Below, piece by piece: positions 41,054 through 51,242 of a stretch of 64,000 nt of DNA; the first letter of the stretch is position 1, and every line of letters starts with the position of its first letter. The stretch is from Dryobates pubescens. Its lineage: Eukaryota > Chordata > Aves > Piciformes > Picidae. The stretch spans positions 3,511,266-3,575,265 of the forward strand of contig NC_071644.1 of NCBI RefSeq assembly GCF_014839835.1. The letters are read 5' to 3'. The notes under the pieces were generated by a model. The model was not told the origin of the DNA. It saw nothing but the letters and a program-made list of their open reading frames with translations, and did no database searches. The translations under genes and the position numbers were made by a program.

Positions 41054-41189
41054 CTGAGGACTGCTTCCTCTCCAGCACCTTGGCTCTCTCCCAGAGCTTG
41101 GCCAAGCCTTCTCTTTGCTGCTGGATTGCTTCCTCTTGCCAGAGGCCTCAGCATGTGGCACTGATGTTGGCCAAGTCCAACAGCAGCTC
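41054..41189 (-). pseudogene. FHAD1: Exon-like remnant, possible FHAD1, with in-frame stop
   Basis: Acceptor TTCCTTCCAG and donor TCAG|GTGAGT bound 136 nt on the minus strand. The translation is ELLLDLANISATC, a TGA, then GLWQEEAIQQQREGLAKLWE and RAKVLERKQSS, clearly coiled-coil-like. Phase is 0 to 1, as in the 44.4-kb piece. The in-frame TGA argues that this exon no longer works, unless a later acceptor (the AG right after the TGA) is used. Confidence 0.42.
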
Positions 41190-41399
41190 CTGGAAGGAAC
41201 AGCCCAGCTGGTCCTCACCCAGCCTGCATCATCACAAGCTCAGCTTAAACTCGGGTTTGCTGATGGATGTTGGTCACTTGACACATGCTAAGAGCAAAGC
41301 CCCCAGAGTCTCTCACCCTACAGCCTCCCCATGGGAGAAGAGCAGCAGCAGAGACCCCTGTTGCACTCTGCTGCAGCCTGCAGAGGACATGAGCCCCAC

Positions 41400-41765
41400 A
41401 GATCATGGAATCACAGAACCAGTCAGGTGGGAAAAGACCTTTCAGATCATCCAGCCCAACCCTCAAGCCAGCACTGCCAGGTCACCACTAAACCATGGCC
41501 CTCAGCACCACATCTCCACAGCTCTGAAACCTCTCCAGGCATGGGGAGTAGTCCACCACTGCCCTGGGCAGCAGTCCACCACTGCCCTGGGCAGCCTGGG
41601 CCAGGGCTTGGCAACCCTTGTGGGGAAGAAACTCTTCCTCATGGCCAACCTAAACCTCCCCTGCTGCAACTTGAGCTGATTTGCTGTCATCTTATCATTT
41701 GCTCCTTGGGACAAGAGACCAACCCTGCCCTGGCTCCACCTTGCAAGAGGTGAGCTGCTGCAGGG
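41400..41765 (-). mobile_element. CR1 LINE, antisense, with a small internal duplication
   Basis: The CAGTCCACCACTGCCCTGGG block occurs twice in a row near 41555. Confidence 0.85.
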
Positions 41766-42704
41766 AGCTGGGAGAGGGCTCTTGCACTTTTCTCTTCTAC
41801 TTGGTGCATTTCCTGCCTCCAGCACACAAATACCAACACTCCTGGCCCTCATCTCCACATCCTCTCAGGCTTTCTTCTCCTTCAGCTTCCTCCCATGCAT
41901 ACAGCCTCTCACTTCCCCCCATCCCAGCCTCATCCAGTTTGCTGCATTATGACAACCCTCCCCCTCCCCAAAAAATATAGCTGGGACGTGGCAGGACCAT
42001 TCTCAGAGCCTGCACACAGCTGAGGATGGCTGCAAACCCCCTCCCCTCCAGCTGCACCCTGGCTACCATCCCCTCACAGGGCTGCTGAGGGAGGTGCTGC
42101 TTGCTCCTGAGCCATGGCTTTGACCAAAGCTGGCCCCCACCAGCTCTGTGAGCTGGGTGCAGAAGGGGCTGGGTGATGCCTCCTGCTCATCATCTGGCTC
42201 TGAGTCACCACCAGGCTCCCACACATCCAGCCCCTTCTGCTGGCAGGCTGTGTGCCACTGCTGTGGTACACCATGTACAGTCTCTCCAGTCCCTCCATCT
42301 GCTGCTGCAGCCACCTCCAAAGTTCTTCCCATTTCTAATGCCAGGGAAACCAAACCTCCCCCCTGCAGCCCAGGAGGAAGGAGAGAACCCTGGAGTTGGT
42401 TTATTCTCTTCCTGTCCCCTCCAACAAGCCACCTCAGCTCCTGCACATTCAGCCTCTGACTGCTGCAGTGTTGCCAGCAAGGCTGGGAAGAGGAAAGGGC
42501 CCTGGCAGGTCTTGCTGCTGCTCTCCCCTCTAATTGGCAATTAGCACAGCCACCAGCAGCAGCACTGCAGCTTCCAAAGCCCCCTGCAAACAGCAGCTCC
42601 TTCCTGAGCTCCAGGAGTGCTGCCTGCACAGCTGCCCCAGCTCCCTGGCTGCCCTTGGAGAGGGAAAAGGGTGGCCTGGGGCTCCTGTCCTGTTGAAGAG
42701 AGAG
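41766..42704. other. Unique stretch in the expected FHAD1 interval
   Basis: No exon that I can support. A minus-strand frame near 42100-42300 reads VWEPGGDSEPDDEQEASPSP and a neighbouring frame LQQQMEGLERLYMVY, which hints at worn coding sequence but is weak. Confidence 0.25.
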
Positions 42705-43230
42705 AGGAGGAGAAAGAAAGAAAGAGAAGGGAAGGAGAAAGAGAAGGGAAGGAGAAAGAGAAGGGAAGGAGAAAGAGAAGGGAAGGAGAAAGAGAAGGGA
42801 AGGAGAAAGAGAAGGGAAGGAGAAAGAGAAGGGAAGGAGAAAGAGAAGGGAAGGAGAAAGAGAAGGGAAGGAGAAAGAGAAGGGAAGGAGAAAGAGAAGG
42901 GAAGGAGAAAGAGAAGGGAAGGAGAAAGAGAAGGGAAGGAGAAAGAGAAGGGAAGGAGAAAGAGAAGGGAAGGAGAAAGAGAAGGGAAGGAGAAAGAGAA
43001 GGGAAGGAGAAAGAGAAGGGAAGGAGAAAGAGAAGGGAAGGAGAAAGAGAAGGGAAGGAGAAAGAGAAGGGAAGGAGAAAGAGAAGGGAAGGAGAAAGAG
43101 AAGGGAAGGAGAAAGAGAAGGGAAGGAGAAAGAGAAGGGAAGGAGAAAGAGAAGGGAAGGAGAAAGAGAAGGGAAGGAGAAAGAGAAGGGAAGGAGAAAG
43201 AGAAGGGAAGGAGAAAGAGAAGGGAAGAGG
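42705..43230. repeat. 17-bp purine array, about 30 copies, at a CR1 3' end
   Basis: Unit GAGAAAGAGAAGGGAAG, almost without variation, ending directly at the antisense CR1 end (TTAACCAGGTTGGAAAAGAC). Confidence 0.96.
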
Positions 43231-43812
43231 AGAATTAACCAGGTTGGAAAAGACCTTCAAGATCATCCAGTCCAACCGCTCCCCCAGCACCATCTGATCA
43301 ACTCAACCATGGCACCAAGCACCCCATCAAGTCTCCTCCTAAACACCTCCAGGGATGGGGACTCCACCACCTCCCTGGGCAGCACATTCCCATGGCCAAT
43401 CTCTCTCCCTGGGAAGAATTTCTTCCTCATCTCCAGCCTAAACCTCCCCTGGCACAGCTTGAGACTGTGTCCTCTTGTTCTGGTACTGCTTCCCTGGGAG
43501 AAGAGACCAACCCCTCCTGGCTCCAAGCTCCCTTCAGGGAGTTGGAGAGAGCAAGAAGGTCTCCCCTGAGCCTCCTCTTCTGCAGGCTAAGCAACCCCAG
43601 CTCCCTCAGCCTCTCCTCCCAGGGCTGTGCTCCAGCCCCCTCCCCAGCTTTCTTGCCCTCTGTTTCTCACCACTCTGTTCTGCTGGCTCAAACCTCTGGA
43701 GCCTTCAGCACAGGAGAAGAAGTGGACTTGTTGGAATGGGGCCAGAGGAGGCCCCAAAAAGCATCCAAGGGCTGGAATCTCTCTGCTGTGAGGACAGTCT
43801 GGGAGAGTTGGG
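43231..43812 (-). mobile_element. CR1 LINE with an inverted 5' segment (copy 1)
   Basis: 43233-43660 is antisense. After a short join (CTCTGTTTCTCACCACTCTG) the 5' part lies in sense (AAGAAGTGGACTTGTTGGAA to CTGGGAGAGTTGGGA). The same structure recurs at 47145-47727. Confidence 0.88.
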
Positions 43813-43867
43813 ATTATTAGGGTAGGGTAGGGTAGGATAGGATAGGGTAAGATTGGATTGGATTGGA

Positions 43868-44030
43868 TTCACCAGGTTAGAAGAGACCTTTGAGATCATG
43901 GAGTCCAACCTCTCACCCAGCACCATCTGATCAACTCAACCATGGCACCAAGGGCCTCAGCCAGGCTCTGCCTAAACACCTCCAGGGATGGGGACTCCAC
44001 CACCTCCCTGGGCAGCACATTCCTAACCTC
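43868..44030 (-). mobile_element. CR1 3' end, antisense
   Basis: CACCAGGTTAGAAGAGACCT to GGGCAGCACATTCCTAACC, preceded by pentamer repeats. Confidence 0.9.
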
Positions 44031-44355
44031 TGGGAAGAACTTCTTCAGGCTCCAGGGAGACCTTCTGGTGACCTTTCAGTACTTCAAGGGGGCCCATAAG
44101 AAAGATGGGGAGGGCCTCTTCCCCCGGGGGTCCTGTGATGGGACAAGGAGTGATGGGTTGGAAATAAAAGGAGGAGATTTAACCTGGAGAGAGAAGGAAG
44201 AGGCCCAGGCTGCCCAGAGTGGTGGGAGATGCCCCAGATCCCTGGAACCATTCCAGTCAGGCTGAATGAGGCTCTGAGCAACCTGCTGCAGTTGGAGATG
44301 TCCCTGCTGACTGCAGGGGGTTGAGCTTTAGAGGCCACTTCCAACCTGAAGCATT
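44031..44355 (+). mobile_element. CR1 LINE, sense, diverged
   Basis: CTCCAGGGAGACCTTCTGGT to GAGGCCACTTCCAACCTGAA. Confidence 0.8.
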
Positions 44356-44402
44356 CTCTGATGCTCAGAAACCCCACAACTGATCCCCTCAGCAGCCCCC
44401 AC

Positions 44403-44487
44403 CTGGGCTTGCCTTCTTGGAGGCTTCCTCTGCCTGCTCTGGAGTCCCAGGAGTGCTCTCTGGCTTTGCCTTTGTTGCTTGCAGAGC
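44403..44487 (-). pseudogene. FHAD1: Exon-like piece, possible FHAD1 exon, open frame
   Basis: A strong pyrimidine-rich acceptor (CTCCTGGCCCACACTCAG) precedes 85 nt ending at an AG|GTGGGG donor. It encodes ALQATKAKPESTPGTPEQAE then EASKKASP, an uninterrupted charged segment in phase 0 to phase 1. This is the best-preserved candidate between EFHD2 and TMEM51. Whether it belongs to a working gene cannot be told from the window alone. Confidence 0.38.
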
Positions 44488-44813
44488 CTGAGTGTGGGCC
44501 AGGAGAGAAGACCCTTGTGGGACACCGTGAGGGATGAAGCAGCTTGTGGGGAGCAGCACCCTGAGCACCAGCTGGTGACTACCACGCTGGGAGTGGGAAG
44601 ATTTCCTTAGTCACAAGTGGCTTAGCAACAGGTCCACCAAACCCCCAGCTCAGTTCTCATGCTGCTTCCTTAGAGACACCACTGCTGAGCTCAGTCCTGG
44701 TGCTCTCACCCATGCCTGTGGCTCCCAGGGTGGCATCAGCTGCTGGGAACGAGACAGAGCAGCTCTGGCAAAGCATCAGGTCATGGCAGCACCTACCTCA
44801 GCTCTTCAGCTCT
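44488..44813. other. Unique stretch, one weak exon candidate
   Basis: A minus-strand acceptor TCTGTCTCGTTCCCAG near 44740 is followed about 30 nt later by GGTGAG; too short to judge. Confidence 0.25.
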
Positions 44814-45005
44814 TCCCCAGGAGGGTGGTGAGAGACTGGCACAGTCACAGGGAGGTGGTGGAAGCCTCATCCCTGGAGGGGTTTGCAGCCAGGCTGGAGG
44901 TGGCTGTGAGCAACCTGCTGCAGTGTGAGGTGTCCCTGCCCATGGCAGGGGGGTTGGAGCTGGCTGAGCCTTGAGCTCCCTTCCAACCCTGACAGTTCTG
45001 TGAGT
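44814..45005 (+). mobile_element. CR1 3' end, sense
   Basis: GAGGGTGGTGAGAGACTGGC to CTTCCAACCCTGACAGTTCT. Confidence 0.9.
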
Positions 45006-45181
45006 CAGCTGCTGCATTCAGGGCTCCAGCCTTCTCCTCCACAGGGCTGGACATCTGCACAGCTCCTCTCTGAGCAGCTTCACTCTTGCTGTTTCAGCTG
45101 GCTCAGCTTCTGCCTCACTTCCAACTTCTCCTCCTCACTCAGCTCCCCTGGGTTCACACCTAGGGACAGCAGATCACTCAC

Positions 45182-45254
45182 CTGCTCTTTGGCCTCCCTT
45201 GGACACTTTGAAGGCTCCTCAGACCACCTCAGCCCAGCCAAAGGACTCTTTTCT
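45182..45254 (-). pseudogene. FHAD1: Exon-like piece, possible FHAD1 remnant
   Basis: A minus-strand acceptor (TGACAG) at 45255 and a consensus GTGAGT donor bound 73 nt encoding a 24-residue charged segment that ends in CPREAKEQ. Directly downstream (45181-45083) the same frame stays open and reads LSEEEKLEVRQKLSQLKQQE before a stop, again coiled-coil-like. It could be two neighbouring exons or one exon with an alternative donor. Named only from position. Confidence 0.3.
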
Positions 45255-45276
45255 CTGTCACAAACCAAACAGCTCA

Positions 45277-45880
45277 CAGAATCCTGGAATGGTTTGGGCT
45301 GGAAGGGACCTTAAAGGTCATCCCCTTCCTACCCGCCCCCCCCCCCCCCCCCCCCCCATCATGGGCATGGACAGCTCCTGCTAGCCCAGGCTGCTCAAGG
45401 CTCTGCCCCACCTGGCCTTGAGCATAGAATCATAGAATCAGTAAGGGTGGAAAAGAGCTCAGAGCTCAGCAAGTCCAAGCTGGCACCCAGCACCTCCTGA
45501 CAGCTAAACCATGGCTCCAAGGGCCACATCCAAGCCCCTCTTGAACACCTCCAGGGATGGGGACTCCACCACCTCCCTGGGCAGCACATTCCCGTGGCCA
45601 ATCTCTCTTCCTGGGAAGAACTTTCTCCTCACCTCCAGCCTAAACCTCCCCTGACACAGCTTGAGACTGTGTCCTCTTGTTCTGGTGCTGGGTGCCTGCC
45701 TGGGGGAAGAGACCAACCCCCACCTGGCTCCAAGCTCCCTTCAGGGAGTTGGAGAGAGCAAGAAGGTCTCCCCTGAGCCTCCTCTTCTGCAGGCTAAGCA
45801 ACCCCAGCTCCCTCAGCCTCTCCTCCCAGGGCTGTGCTCCAGACCCCTCCCCAGCTGTGTTGCCCTTCTCTGGACAGTTA
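45277..45880 (-). mobile_element. Two adjacent CR1 copies, antisense
   Basis: 45277-45423 is a diverged end with the poly-C run; 45424-45880 is a typical copy starting ATAGAATCAGTAAGGGTGGA. Confidence 0.9.
45336..45357. repeat. Poly-C run of 22
   Basis: An unbroken C tract inside a CR1 piece, at the place where this CR1 subfamily normally has a short CCCCC run. Confidence 0.95.
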
Positions 45881-45994
45881 AGACCTCCAGGGAGGGGAGG
45901 GGGTTGTGTGAGGACAAGCTGCAGTTGGTCTTCCTGAGATCCTGCTGTGAGATTCCGGCTCCAAGATGCCCTTGGGAAGACTCCTGAAGCCAGC

Positions 45995-46665
45995 TGAAGG
46001 TTTCTGCTCCCCTCTGGCACACTCCTGCCCCTGAAGGTTTCTCCTCCCCTCTGGCACACTCCTGCCCCTGAAGGTTTCTCCTTCACTGTGGCACATTCCC
46101 ACCCCTGAAGGTTTCTGCTCCCCTGTGGCACATTGCTGCCCCTGAAGGTTTCTGCTCCCCTGTGGCACATTGCTGCCCCTGAAGGTTTCTGCTCCCCTCT
46201 GGCACACTCCTGCCCCTGAAGGTTTCTGCTCCCCTGTGGCACATTGCTGCCCCTGAAGGTTTCTGCTCCCCTGTGGCACATTGCTGCCCCTGAAGGTTTC
46301 TGCTCCCCTGTGGCACATTGCTGCCCCTGAAGGTTTCTGCTCCCCTCTGGCACATTGCTGCCCCTGAAGGTTTCTGCTCCCCTGTGGCACATTGCTGCCC
46401 CTGAAGGTTTCTGCTCCCCTGTGGCACATTGCTGCCCCTGAAGGTTTCTGCTCCCCTGTGGCACATTGCTGCCCCTGAAGGTTTCTGCTCCCCTGTGGCA
46501 CATTGCTGCCCCTGAAGGTTTCTGCTCCCCTCTGGCACATTGCTGCCCCTGAAGGTTTCTGCTCCCCTGTGGCACATTGCTGCCCCTGAAGGTTTCTGCT
46601 CCCCTGTGGCACAATCCTGCCCCTGAAGGTTTCTGCTCCCCTGTGGCACATTCCTGCCCCTGGGA
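45995..46665. repeat. 37-bp minisatellite, about 18 copies
   Basis: Unit CCCCTGAAGGTTTCTGCTCC plus CCTGTGGCACATTGCTG. Since 37 is not a multiple of three, a single minus-strand frame cycles through three peptide versions and stays open. Confidence 0.95.
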
Positions 46666-47120
46666 GCAGGCTGCTGCCGAGACAGCGCTGGAAGGGAGCT
46701 CGCCTGCGCGGGCAGCCCGGCAGCTGCCTCTTCCCTCCAGGAGCTTCGTTTCCCTTGTCACACGCTGTCACCCCTTCTGCTGCATCACTCTGTCTTCTCC
46801 AGGCTTCTGCAAGAGCTGGGGAGAGCTCATTGCTGCACCGTGCTCCTGCTAGGGCTCTGTGACAGCTGTGCAGAGCACAGCAGCTTGACAGCATCCCCCC
46901 TGCCCTCACCGCCCCCCCCAGCACGCCACCCCGTGGCACGTCCCGCAGCCCTGTGCGGGGAGATGTTCGGCCTCCCACGCTGCTGTCAGAGCTGTTCCTC
47001 CTCTGCAGTGACACTGCAAACAAACACAGGATGACTTGAGACAGGCACAGCGCTGCAGCTGCTGCTGCCTTCCCCATGCACCCTGCACAGGACCAGGCAG
47101 AGCCCCAGCGGAGTGGGAGA
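46666..47120. other. GC-rich unique stretch
   Basis: A minus-strand ORF opens at 47077 with a hydrophobic start (ALCLSQVILCLFAVSLQRRN) and runs into the 37-bp array. No family is recognised, and I do not call a gene. Confidence 0.3.
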
Positions 47121-47139
47121 GGGAAGGGAATGGAATGGA

Positions 47140-47727
47140 ATGGACCAGGTTGGAAGAGACCTTTGAGATCATCAAGTCCAACCTCTCACCCAGCACCATC
47201 TGATCAACTCAACCATGGCACCAAGGGCCTCAGCCAGGCTCTGCCTAAACACCTCCAGGGATGGGGACTCCACCACCTCCCTGGGCAGCACATTCCCATG
47301 GCCAATCTCTCTTGCTGGGAAGAGTTTCTTCCTCATCTCAAGCCTGAACTTCCCCTGGCACAGCTTGAGACTGTGTCCTCTTGTTCTGGGGCTGGGTGCC
47401 TGCCTGGGAGAAGAGACCAACCCCCACCTGGCTCCAACCTCCCTTCAGGGAGCTGGAGAGAGCAAGAAGGTCTCCCCTGAGCCTCCTCTTCTGCAGGCTA
47501 AGCAACCCCAGCTCCCTCAGCCTCTCCTCCCAGGGCTGTGCTCCAGACCCCTCCCCAGCTTTCTTGCCCTCTGTTTCTCACCACTCTGTTCTGCTGGCTC
47601 AAACCTCTGGAGCCTTCAGCACAGGAGAAGAAGTGGACTTGTTGGAATGAGGCCAGAGGAGGCCCCAAAAAGCATCCAAGGGCTGGAATCTCTCTGCTGT
47701 GAGGACAGGCTGGGAGAGTTGGGATGA
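47140..47727 (-). mobile_element. CR1 LINE with an inverted 5' segment (copy 2)
   Basis: Same antisense part, same join and same inverted segment as 43231-43812, differing by few bases. Flanks differ. Confidence 0.88.
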
Positions 47728-47732
47728 ATAGA

Positions 47733-47836
47733 ATAAAATGGGATGGGATGGAATGGGATGGGATGGGATGGAATGGGATGGGATGGGATGGAATGGGATG
47801 GGATGGGATGGAATGGGATGGAATGGGATGGAATGC
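47733..47836. repeat. (GGGATGGAAT)n at a CR1 junction
   Basis: GGGAT and GGAAT pentamers lie between two CR1 pieces. Confidence 0.93.
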
Positions 47837-47945
47837 TCCCTGGGCAGCACATCCCAATGGCCAATCTCTCTTCCTATGAAGACCATCTTCCTACCATCCA
47901 GCCTGAACCTCCCCTGGCACAGCTTGAGACTGTGTCCTCTGCCTA
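47837..47945 (-). mobile_element. CR1 internal piece, antisense
   Basis: CTCCCTGGGCAGCACATCCC to GCTTGAGACTGTGTCCTCTG; the 3' end is replaced by the GGGAT/GGAAT tract. Confidence 0.88.
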
Positions 47946-48218
47946 GACCTAGGGTGAAGTTCCTGCTCTGGAGGCAGCTGGTGGCTGCTCTTCAAAGGAC
48001 CAAAAGGTCACCCAAGAGGCTGGAAGAGGTGTGTGAGTCACCCTGCAGCTCAAGTTAGTCATGGCCCTTCCCATCACACAGGAGGAAGAAGGAAGAGGAA
48101 ACATCCCTCAGCTCCGAGGGCAATGGCATTCCCCTTCCTGTGCCCCTTCCTTGCCTCACCCAGATACCTCTGAGCACCACACAGGGCCTCTGACGAGCTC
48201 CACTGGGCAAGGACTCAC

Positions 48219-48356
48219 CCCCAGGTGTTGGCAGCACTCCTCAGCTCACATCAACTCTGCCTCTGCTTGGACCAGCTCAATGCTCAGAGAGCACAGCAGG
48301 TCATGAGCCACCAGGCTGGGTGATGGGCAGTGCCTGGCCTCGTCCTGTGGGTCCAG
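48219..48356 (-). pseudogene. FHAD1: Exon-like remnant, possible FHAD1, with in-frame stop
   Basis: On the minus strand an acceptor (TTTCAG) at 48357 and a GTGAGT donor after 48219 bound 138 nt, exactly 46 codons. The translation includes LVAHDLLCSLSIELVQAEAE, then a TGA at codon 37, then AEECCQHLG, which looks like coiled coil. FHAD1 (FHA domain plus long coiled coil) lies between EFHD2 and TMEM51 in mammals, on the strand expected here. The FHAD1 assignment rests on position and style of sequence, not on an alignment. Confidence 0.35.
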
Positions 48357-48399
48357 CTGAAAGCAGCTGCTGAGGTGGTGGAGGGCACCAGCCCGGCTC

Positions 48400-48610
48400 T
48401 GCCACTCACAGGGGGCTTCTGCAGCAGGGGATGGGGCAGGTGCTTGTGCCCAGAGCTGGGGAGGGGACCACATGGATGCCAGCAGGGCTGCAGCCCTGGG
48501 AGATGAGGCCAGCAGCAGCCCCCAGCAGCCCCCGGCAACCCCCGGCTCACTCCTGTGCCACTCACAAGAGGCTCCTGCAGCAGGGGATGGGGCTGGTGCT
48601 TGGCAGCCTC
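48400..48610. repeat. Copy of TMEM51 upstream sequence plus local duplication
   Basis: 48447-48535 (plus) matches the minus strand of about 57735-57830, just upstream of the TMEM51 ATG, through GATGCCAGCAGGGCTGCAGC, CCTG and GAGGCCAGCAGCAGCCCCC. A block GCCACTCACA...CAGCAGGGGATGGGGC occurs twice here, about 152 bp apart. Confidence 0.75.
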
Positions 48611-48832
48611 AGGAGCCTGGCTGCAGGGAGAGCTGTGGGGATGCTGCCACCGCAGCGAGGGGAGGTGGGCAGAAGGTGCAGGTGAAGGTTTGGCTCCACA
48701 GGCACCTGGAGCTGCCTGGCCCACGCTGGGCACTGGCTCATGGAGGGGTGGGACAGCTGTGGTGGAGACAGGCCACAGCAGCAGCAAGAGCTGAGGAAGG
48801 CTTTAAGAGCCTGATGTGTCTGCATGGTGTCA

Positions 48833-49255
48833 CAGCATAGAACCATGGAATGGGCTGGGTTGGAAGGGACCTTCAAGATCAGCCAGCTTCAACCCCCCTG
48901 CCATGGGCAGGGACACCTCACACTGCAGCAGGTTGCTCACAGCCACCTCCAGCCTGGCTGCAAACACCTCCAGGCAGGAGGCTTCCACCACCTCCCTGGG
49001 CAACCTGTGCCAGGCTCTCACCACCCTCCTGGGGAACAACTTCTGCCTCACAGCCAATCTCAGCCTCTCCACTTCTAGTTTTGCTCCATCCCCCCCAGTC
49101 CTATCCCTCCCTGACACCCTCAGAAGTCCCTCCCCAGCTTTCCTGGAGCCCCCTGCAGATCCTGGAAGGCCACAAGAAGGTCTCCTGGGAGCCATCTCTT
49201 CACCAGACTGAACAACCCCAACTCTTTAAGGATCTTTATGATCTTTAAGGTCCCT
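48833..49255 (-). mobile_element. CR1 LINE, antisense
   Basis: ATGGGCTGGGTTGGAAGGGA to AACAACCCCAACTCTTTAAG. Confidence 0.9.
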
Positions 49256-49534
49256 TCCAACTTAAACCATTCTAAGAGTCTATAATCCCCATCCTGGGTG
49301 CAGCTGATGCTAGCTTGAGTGCTGCTGATGCCAGCCTGGGTGCAGCTGATGCCAGCTGCCTCAACTCTGTGGCAGGAGAGGAGGTTCTGGTGGAGATGTC
49401 CCCAGTGAAACCAAGATGGGACCAAGTCTTCAGCTCTGCAAACCACTTCAGTGGTGTGCTCATGAGGGAGAGGCTCAGCAGGATAGGAAGGAAAGGAGGG
49501 AAAAGCCAGAAAGGAAGGAAAAGGGAGAAGCACA
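49256..49534. other. Short unique stretch with GATGCCAGC repeats
   Basis: Three copies of GTGCAGCTGATGCCAGC-like words near 49300-49360; otherwise nothing. Confidence 0.4.
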
Positions 49535-49625
49535 GAATGGCTTCAGTTGGAAGGGAGCTCAGAGATCATCATCTCCAACCTCCCCACCATGGGCAGGGAT
49601 AGCTCCCACCACAGACCTGGGCTGT
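49535..49625 (-). mobile_element. CR1 3' end, antisense, diverged
   Basis: ATGGCTTCAGTTGGAAGGGA to ACCATGGGCAGGGATAGCTC. Confidence 0.75.
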
Positions 49626-49997
49626 TCCCCTCAAGGTCTGTGTGGTTGCCCAGGTGGGAGGGAAAAGGTTCTCTTCAGAGCCTCTCTCCTTCCACCTGGC
49701 TGCCTCACGGTTGTGTTCATCATCTTCTGGCAGTCACTTAGCAGATTCCAAGGAGGATTTTGCTTAACCACAGCCACCACCCAGTGGTGGTTGTGTGCAT
49801 GCTCAGCACCAGCCCTGGGGGGCCTTGAGGGGTCGTGGAACCCTCCCCCTATCAAGCCTGAATTCTCAGAAGTCAGTCAGAAAAGAGGAAGGCTCCAGGA
49901 AAGGAGGAAGCCTTCCCTCTGGTGGTTTGCTTGACATTAGCTCCGTGGTCCAGAGTGCTGCTGGCAGTCCTGATGTGCAGTAAGTGGAGACAAAAAG
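49626..49997. other. Unique stretch, nothing recognised
   Basis: No repeat or exon recognised. Confidence 0.4.
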
Positions 49998-50050
49998 GAG
50001 GAATAGAATAGAATAGAATAGAATAGAATAGAATAGAATAGAATAGAATC
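49998..50050. repeat. (AGAAT)n at a CR1 3' end
   Basis: About ten AGAAT pentamers run straight into CAACCAGGTTGGAAAAGACC. Confidence 0.95.
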
Positions 50051-50795
50051 AACCAGGTTGGAAAAGACCTCAGAGATCAGCAAGTCCAACCTCTCCCCCA
50101 GCACCATCTGATCAACTAAACCATGGCACCAAGTGCCTCAGCCAGGCTCTTCCTAAACACCTCCAGGGATGGGGACTCCACCACCTCCCTGGGAAGCACA
50201 TCCCCATGGCCAATCTCTCTTGCTGGGAAGAATTTCTTCCTAACACCCAGCCTGAACCTCCCCTGGCACAGCTTGAGACTGTGTCCTCTTGTTCTGGGGC
50301 TGGGTGCCTGGCAGAAGAGCCCAACCCCCACCTGGCTCCAAGCTCCCTTCAGGGAGTTGGAGAGAGCAAGAAGGTCTCCCCTGAGCCTCCTCTTCTGCAG
50401 GCTAAGCAACCCCAGCTCCCTCAGCCTCTCCTCCCAGGGCTGTGCTCCAGACCCCTCCCCAGCTTTGTTGCCCTTCTCTGGACACCTTCCAGCAGCTCAA
50501 CCTCTTTCCTAACCTGAGGAGCCCAGAACTGGACACAGGACTCCAGGTGTGGCCTCAGCAGTGCTGAGCACAGGGCACAAGGACTTCCCTGCTCCTGCTG
50601 GCCACACTCTTCCTGCTGCAGGCCAGGATGCCCTTGGCTTTCTTGGCCGCCTGGGCACACTGCAGGCTCATGTTCAGCCTACCATCAACCACTACTCCCA
50701 AGTCTCTTTCTGCCTGGCTGCTCTCAGCCACTCTGCCCCCAGCCTGTAGCACTGCCTGGGGTTGCTGTGGCCAATGTGCAGAACCTGGCACTTGG
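50051..50795 (-). mobile_element. CR1 LINE, antisense, long
   Basis: Follows the (AGAAT)n tract and runs to CCAATGTGCAGAACCTGGCA. Confidence 0.94.
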
Positions 50796-51242
50796 TTGCT
50801 TCCCCTCAGGGTGCCCTCCCCCAGGGGCTCCTCTCCTGTCTGGCAATTTTACTTTGGGGGGTAGTTTCCTCTGACTTAGCTGGGTGGGGGGAGGGAGCTT
50901 CATTTCCAGCCAGCACACTCCTCTCTGGGTGTATTCCCCTAATCCTACTGGAACTGAGAACTCTTCCTGGGGCAGGCACCACAAACACTTGGTGGGGTGC
51001 AGGGCAGAGGTGATTTAAGTCTGTGCAGGGTCAGGCTTCAAAGCTCTTCCATCAAAGCAGAGAGTCAAGAGGCAACCCCCAGGGCTTCCTCTGTGTCATG
51101 GAGCAAAGCTGCTTTCCTGCCTGCATCCCACACATGTACTTTGGGACATTAAAATGCTTGCTGCTCCAGCCTGGAACCAGCTTTACCTGACCAGCACTGG
51201 CACCCCCAGCTGCTCCAGCTTCACTTCTGGACAGCTTGGGAT
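50796..51242. other. Unique stretch, nothing recognised
   Basis: No repeat or exon recognised. Confidence 0.4.

Noticed and set aside
42534-43238. A Lys/Arg/Glu-rich repeat protein
   Set aside because: Pure 17-bp purine microsatellite.
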